Position numbers and translations under genes: made by a program | From: Cunninghamella blakesleeana | Lineage: Eukaryota > Mucoromycota > Mucoromycetes > Mucorales > Cunninghamellaceae | Reading direction: 5' to 3' | Length of the DNA stretch: 64,000 nt | NCBI GenBank assembly: GCA_017871115.1 | Contig: JAFCIZ010000006.1 | Coordinates: 4,340,001-4,404,000 of the forward strand | The notes under the pieces: model-generated | Seen by the model: only the letters and a program-made list of their open reading frames with translations | Told to the model about the DNA's origin: nothing | The model's database searches: none | Shown here: positions 61,657-64,000 of the stretch, in pieces | Numbering within the stretch: the first letter of the stretch is position 1 | Layout of the letters: each line of letters begins with the position of its first letter

Positions 61657-63873
61657 GTCTTGATAAAAAAAATAAATAAAGTAAAATGTAAAGAAAAAAA
61701 ATTACTGAGAATGAAAAGTTTAAAAAATGCATTTTTTTATACCTTTTTTTTTTCACTGCGGTAAACAGTCGTGACTCTTATTGAGTTCCAATGCCATCTA
61801 TTAACCTTTCTCTCATATTCTCAAGTATTCTTTTTTAAAAGGAAGACAAAGTATTATTTAAAAAATATTACAAATTGATTTGTTATTATTCTGCGGTAAT
61901 AAAAAGGAACAAATTAACCAAATGGCAACAGAAATATTTAAAAGGATAGTTTTCGGTGGTTTTTTTTAATAAAGTGAACAAAAATTTTTTAAAGTAATTG
62001 AACTACACGATATTAAAACTGTAGTCGAGCTATCATAAAAAGAAAAAAAAAACCTATTTTTTTATATTTTTTTTAAATTGCAAATGCCTTTATTATTATT
62101 ATTATTGCTATTATTTCATTTCACAATTTTTTTTAATTATTTTAAAAATAAAATGATGTTTTAATTGCTATATGTATAAAAGTTAAAAAAGCTTTGCTAT
62201 CGATCCATAGTTCCTTTTTAATAAGATTTCTTAAAAAAATTATCCAATGCATATATCTTTGTAAATAATGAACTCAGGAACTTGAAATTTTAACAAGATA
62301 ATAAAATAATCATTATGTAAGTTAAATTGCATACAATGATCATTAATACGGATTGTTTTGTTTAAAGAATCATACTCAGACTAAATATTTATATAGCTTT
62401 ATAGTTAAGAAGTCAAACAATATCAAATCTTAACAGATCAATAAACTAGCCGTTCTTTATATATTAGTTAGTTTTTATTAGATAAGCTTGAAATTGGTTT
62501 GATTAATTCAAATGTTGCTTTTTAAAATTATGCAAAACTTAAGGAATTGTATAAAAAACAAATCGAAATACAATAAAGAAAATGTTTAACATTTTATATT
62601 TTTATTATATAAAAATAATAATGTATGAGTGTATAATATCAATAATAATGCTAAAAAATAACACATTCATATATACAGTATGGTACTATAAAACACGAAA
62701 CAAAAGTAGTGAAGTGGTGCATAAAAAAATTTGATTGGTGAAGTTTTAATTTTTAAAATATTCCCATCGACTATAATTTTTATTTAAAAAGAGCTTGGTT
62801 TTTTTTTCTTCATCTTTTTTCTCTTTTTTCACAATATACTTGCTTTGAATTATACCTATACTTACTACCAAATCCATTTTCTTTACATTTTGATTGAACT
62901 TATCTATTTATTTGGATAAGCTTGGTCTACTTTATACACCTTTTTTTTTAAAACACGCTCTTTTGATATACTACTTGACTGAGCTTATTGATCGGTACCC
63001 GCTAATAAGTTTTGGTCTACTTTATGACACCTTTTATATACCCTATGAACGATGACTTATTCTATTTGTGTCACTCTTCCGAGAATTTTGGTTGAGTTGA
63101 ATAAGGTCGTTCACTTTATACACCTCTTAATATACTTTTTGAATCCGATTCTATTAGTTAGTAGGATAAAATAGTTTCGGGTTCGCTTTATACACCTTAA
63201 ACTCTCTATACTTTTTTTAATAAAGGTTTCAACCACTTTATCACTCCCCCCTCCCCATTTTTATGATTCAAAGCAATTCTTCTTTCTTTTTATCCATTCT
63301 TTTTTATAGGAAGAAGAAATATATCACAACAAATCCCCCCCCCCCCTCCTCTCCCTTTTATAGCTTAACAAAAAAATGGTTTATCTTTTACTTTTCTTTG
63401 TTTATTTTAATATAACAGATCTTATGTCTTGCTTATGGGCACATAATAAAATATAAACTATATAAAATAAAAAAAAATATATATAGGCGTTTTATTTGTC
63501 ATTTTTTCTTCGGGAATTTATAAAAACAAGTAAAAAAAATTCGTAACCATCTGTCTCTTATTGATAAAAAGTTATATAATTAAAAAAAAAACCTTATGAT
63601 GTTTTATAATAAATATATATATATATTGTTTCTATTTATGATTTACTTGATCTAAAATATCAAAGCCAAATCAGGTTCATATACTTTTTTATATCCCAGT
63701 TTTATTCATAGTGAAAAAAAACGTCACGAGCCTAAATAATTTTTTTATATTTCGCGATTAAAAACTCCTTTTTTCTCTCTTTAAATATTTTTTTATTAAC
63801 TTCTCATTTATATTTATAATAATAATAATTACAATAGTATATATATACATATATATATTTATATATAAATAAT
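61657..63873. other. divergent intergenic region, Qng1 / histone-fold gene
   Basis: 2.2 kb between divergent start codons, the longest spacer in the window. Most is AT-rich and featureless. Between 62921 and 63250 it becomes pyrimidine-rich and carries five degenerate copies of CTTTATACACC. A run of 12 C follows at 63335-63346. No gene or structural RNA is recognised. Confidence 0.55.
62921..63250. repeat. degenerate repeats with core CTTTATACACC
   Basis: Cores at about 62931 (TTTATACACC), 63021 (TTTATGACACC), 63115 (TTTATACACC), 63187 (TTTATACACC) and 63237 (TTTATCACTCC). The first two are preceded by TTGGTCTAC, the third by GGTCGTTCAC and the fourth by GGGTTCGC. Spacing is 90, 94, 72 and 50 bp, so this is not a perfect tandem array. 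It could be a decayed satellite or a cluster of binding sites. Confidence 0.55.
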
Positions 63874-64000
63874 ATGTCATCAGAAAATTCGAAAATAGAA
63901 AGAGTACCTGGTCATTCTTTTTTGCCTTTAGCAAGAGTCAAAAAAATTATTAAGGAAGATAAAGACGTGTCAATGATTAATGTTGAAGCAACTCATTGTA
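63874..64000 (+). CDS. histone-fold protein, POLE4/Dpb3-like (5' part, cut by window end)
   Basis: Only the first 42 residues are visible. After a short polar N-terminus comes GHSFLPLARVKKIIKEDKDV then MINVEATHC. That is the start of the CBF/NF-Y/archaeal-type histone fold: LPLARVK plus an acidic DxDV turn, as in POLE4/Dpb3 and CHRAC subunits of DNA polymerase epsilon or chromatin remodellers. NF-YC has a related LPLARIK start, so it cannot be excluded until the rest is read. The start codon was chosen because it follows the AT-rich leader and gives the family spacing. Confidence 0.7.
   Translation, partial: MSSENSKIERVPGHSFLPLARVKKIIKEDKDVSMINVEATHC

Noticed and set aside
61657..63873. Possible tRNA or small structural RNA gene in the long spacer
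   Set aside because: I looked for T-loop-like GGTTCGANTCC and paired arms and found none. A covariance-model scan would be decisive.

Overview
The window is eukaryotic nuclear DNA from a fungus. It is very AT-rich, with long A, T, AAT and TTA runs and short introns (about 70-180 nt) with GT..AG ends. Two Zn2Cys6 (C6 zinc cluster) transcription factors, an ENA-type P-type ATPase, an SNZ/PDX1 vitamin B6 enzyme and a branchpoint-binding protein point to Fungi. An intact Mei2-like protein, a presenilin, a LINE retrotransposon and a pair of related F-box-like proteins with long Asn/Ser runs fit an early-diverging lineage, most likely Mucoromycota/Mucorales. That placement is an inference and the genus cannot be read from the sequence.

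Layout, left to right: 3' part of SMC5 (+); MFSD1-like transporter (+); COP9 signalosome subunit 4 (+); RUS/DUF647 protein (-), sharing a short divergent promoter with eIF3j (+); two unrecognised genes (+), the second with a possible degenerate GTPase-like core; a ten-exon Mei2-like RNA-binding protein (-); a seven-exon Zn2Cys6 regulator (-); PDX1/SNZ (-); a RING/TRAF-type zinc finger protein (-), divergent from an unrecognised Ser-rich gene (+); DCC1 (-); a full-length LINE with two intact ORFs (-), its poly(A) end 44 bp upstream of the DCC1 start codon; two F-box-like paralogues (-); SF1/BBP (-); an ENA P-type ATPase (+); a MYND zinc finger apparently fused to a presenilin (+); a single-exon Zn2Cys6 regulator (-); a queuosine-salvage protein of the DUF2419/Qng1 family (-); and the start of a histone-fold protein of the POLE4/Dpb3 type (+) cut by the window end. 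No operons are expected; genes are mostly monocistronic and separated by 0.2-2.2 kb of low-complexity DNA. The LINE is the exception: its two ORFs overlap as TAATG.

Exons were joined by hand from splice signals, continuous reading frame and family similarity. The multi-exon models for Mei2-like, the large Zn2Cys6 factor, SF1, eIF3j, CSN4, RUS, DCC1, PDX1, Qng1, ENA and presenilin all join without a frame break. The points most worth following up are the MYND-presenilin reading frame, the LINE with its 14-bp target duplication in front of DCC1, a second tiny retroposon-like insertion beside it, and the degenerate GTPase-like gene. No tRNA, rRNA, CRISPR or viral gene was recognised.
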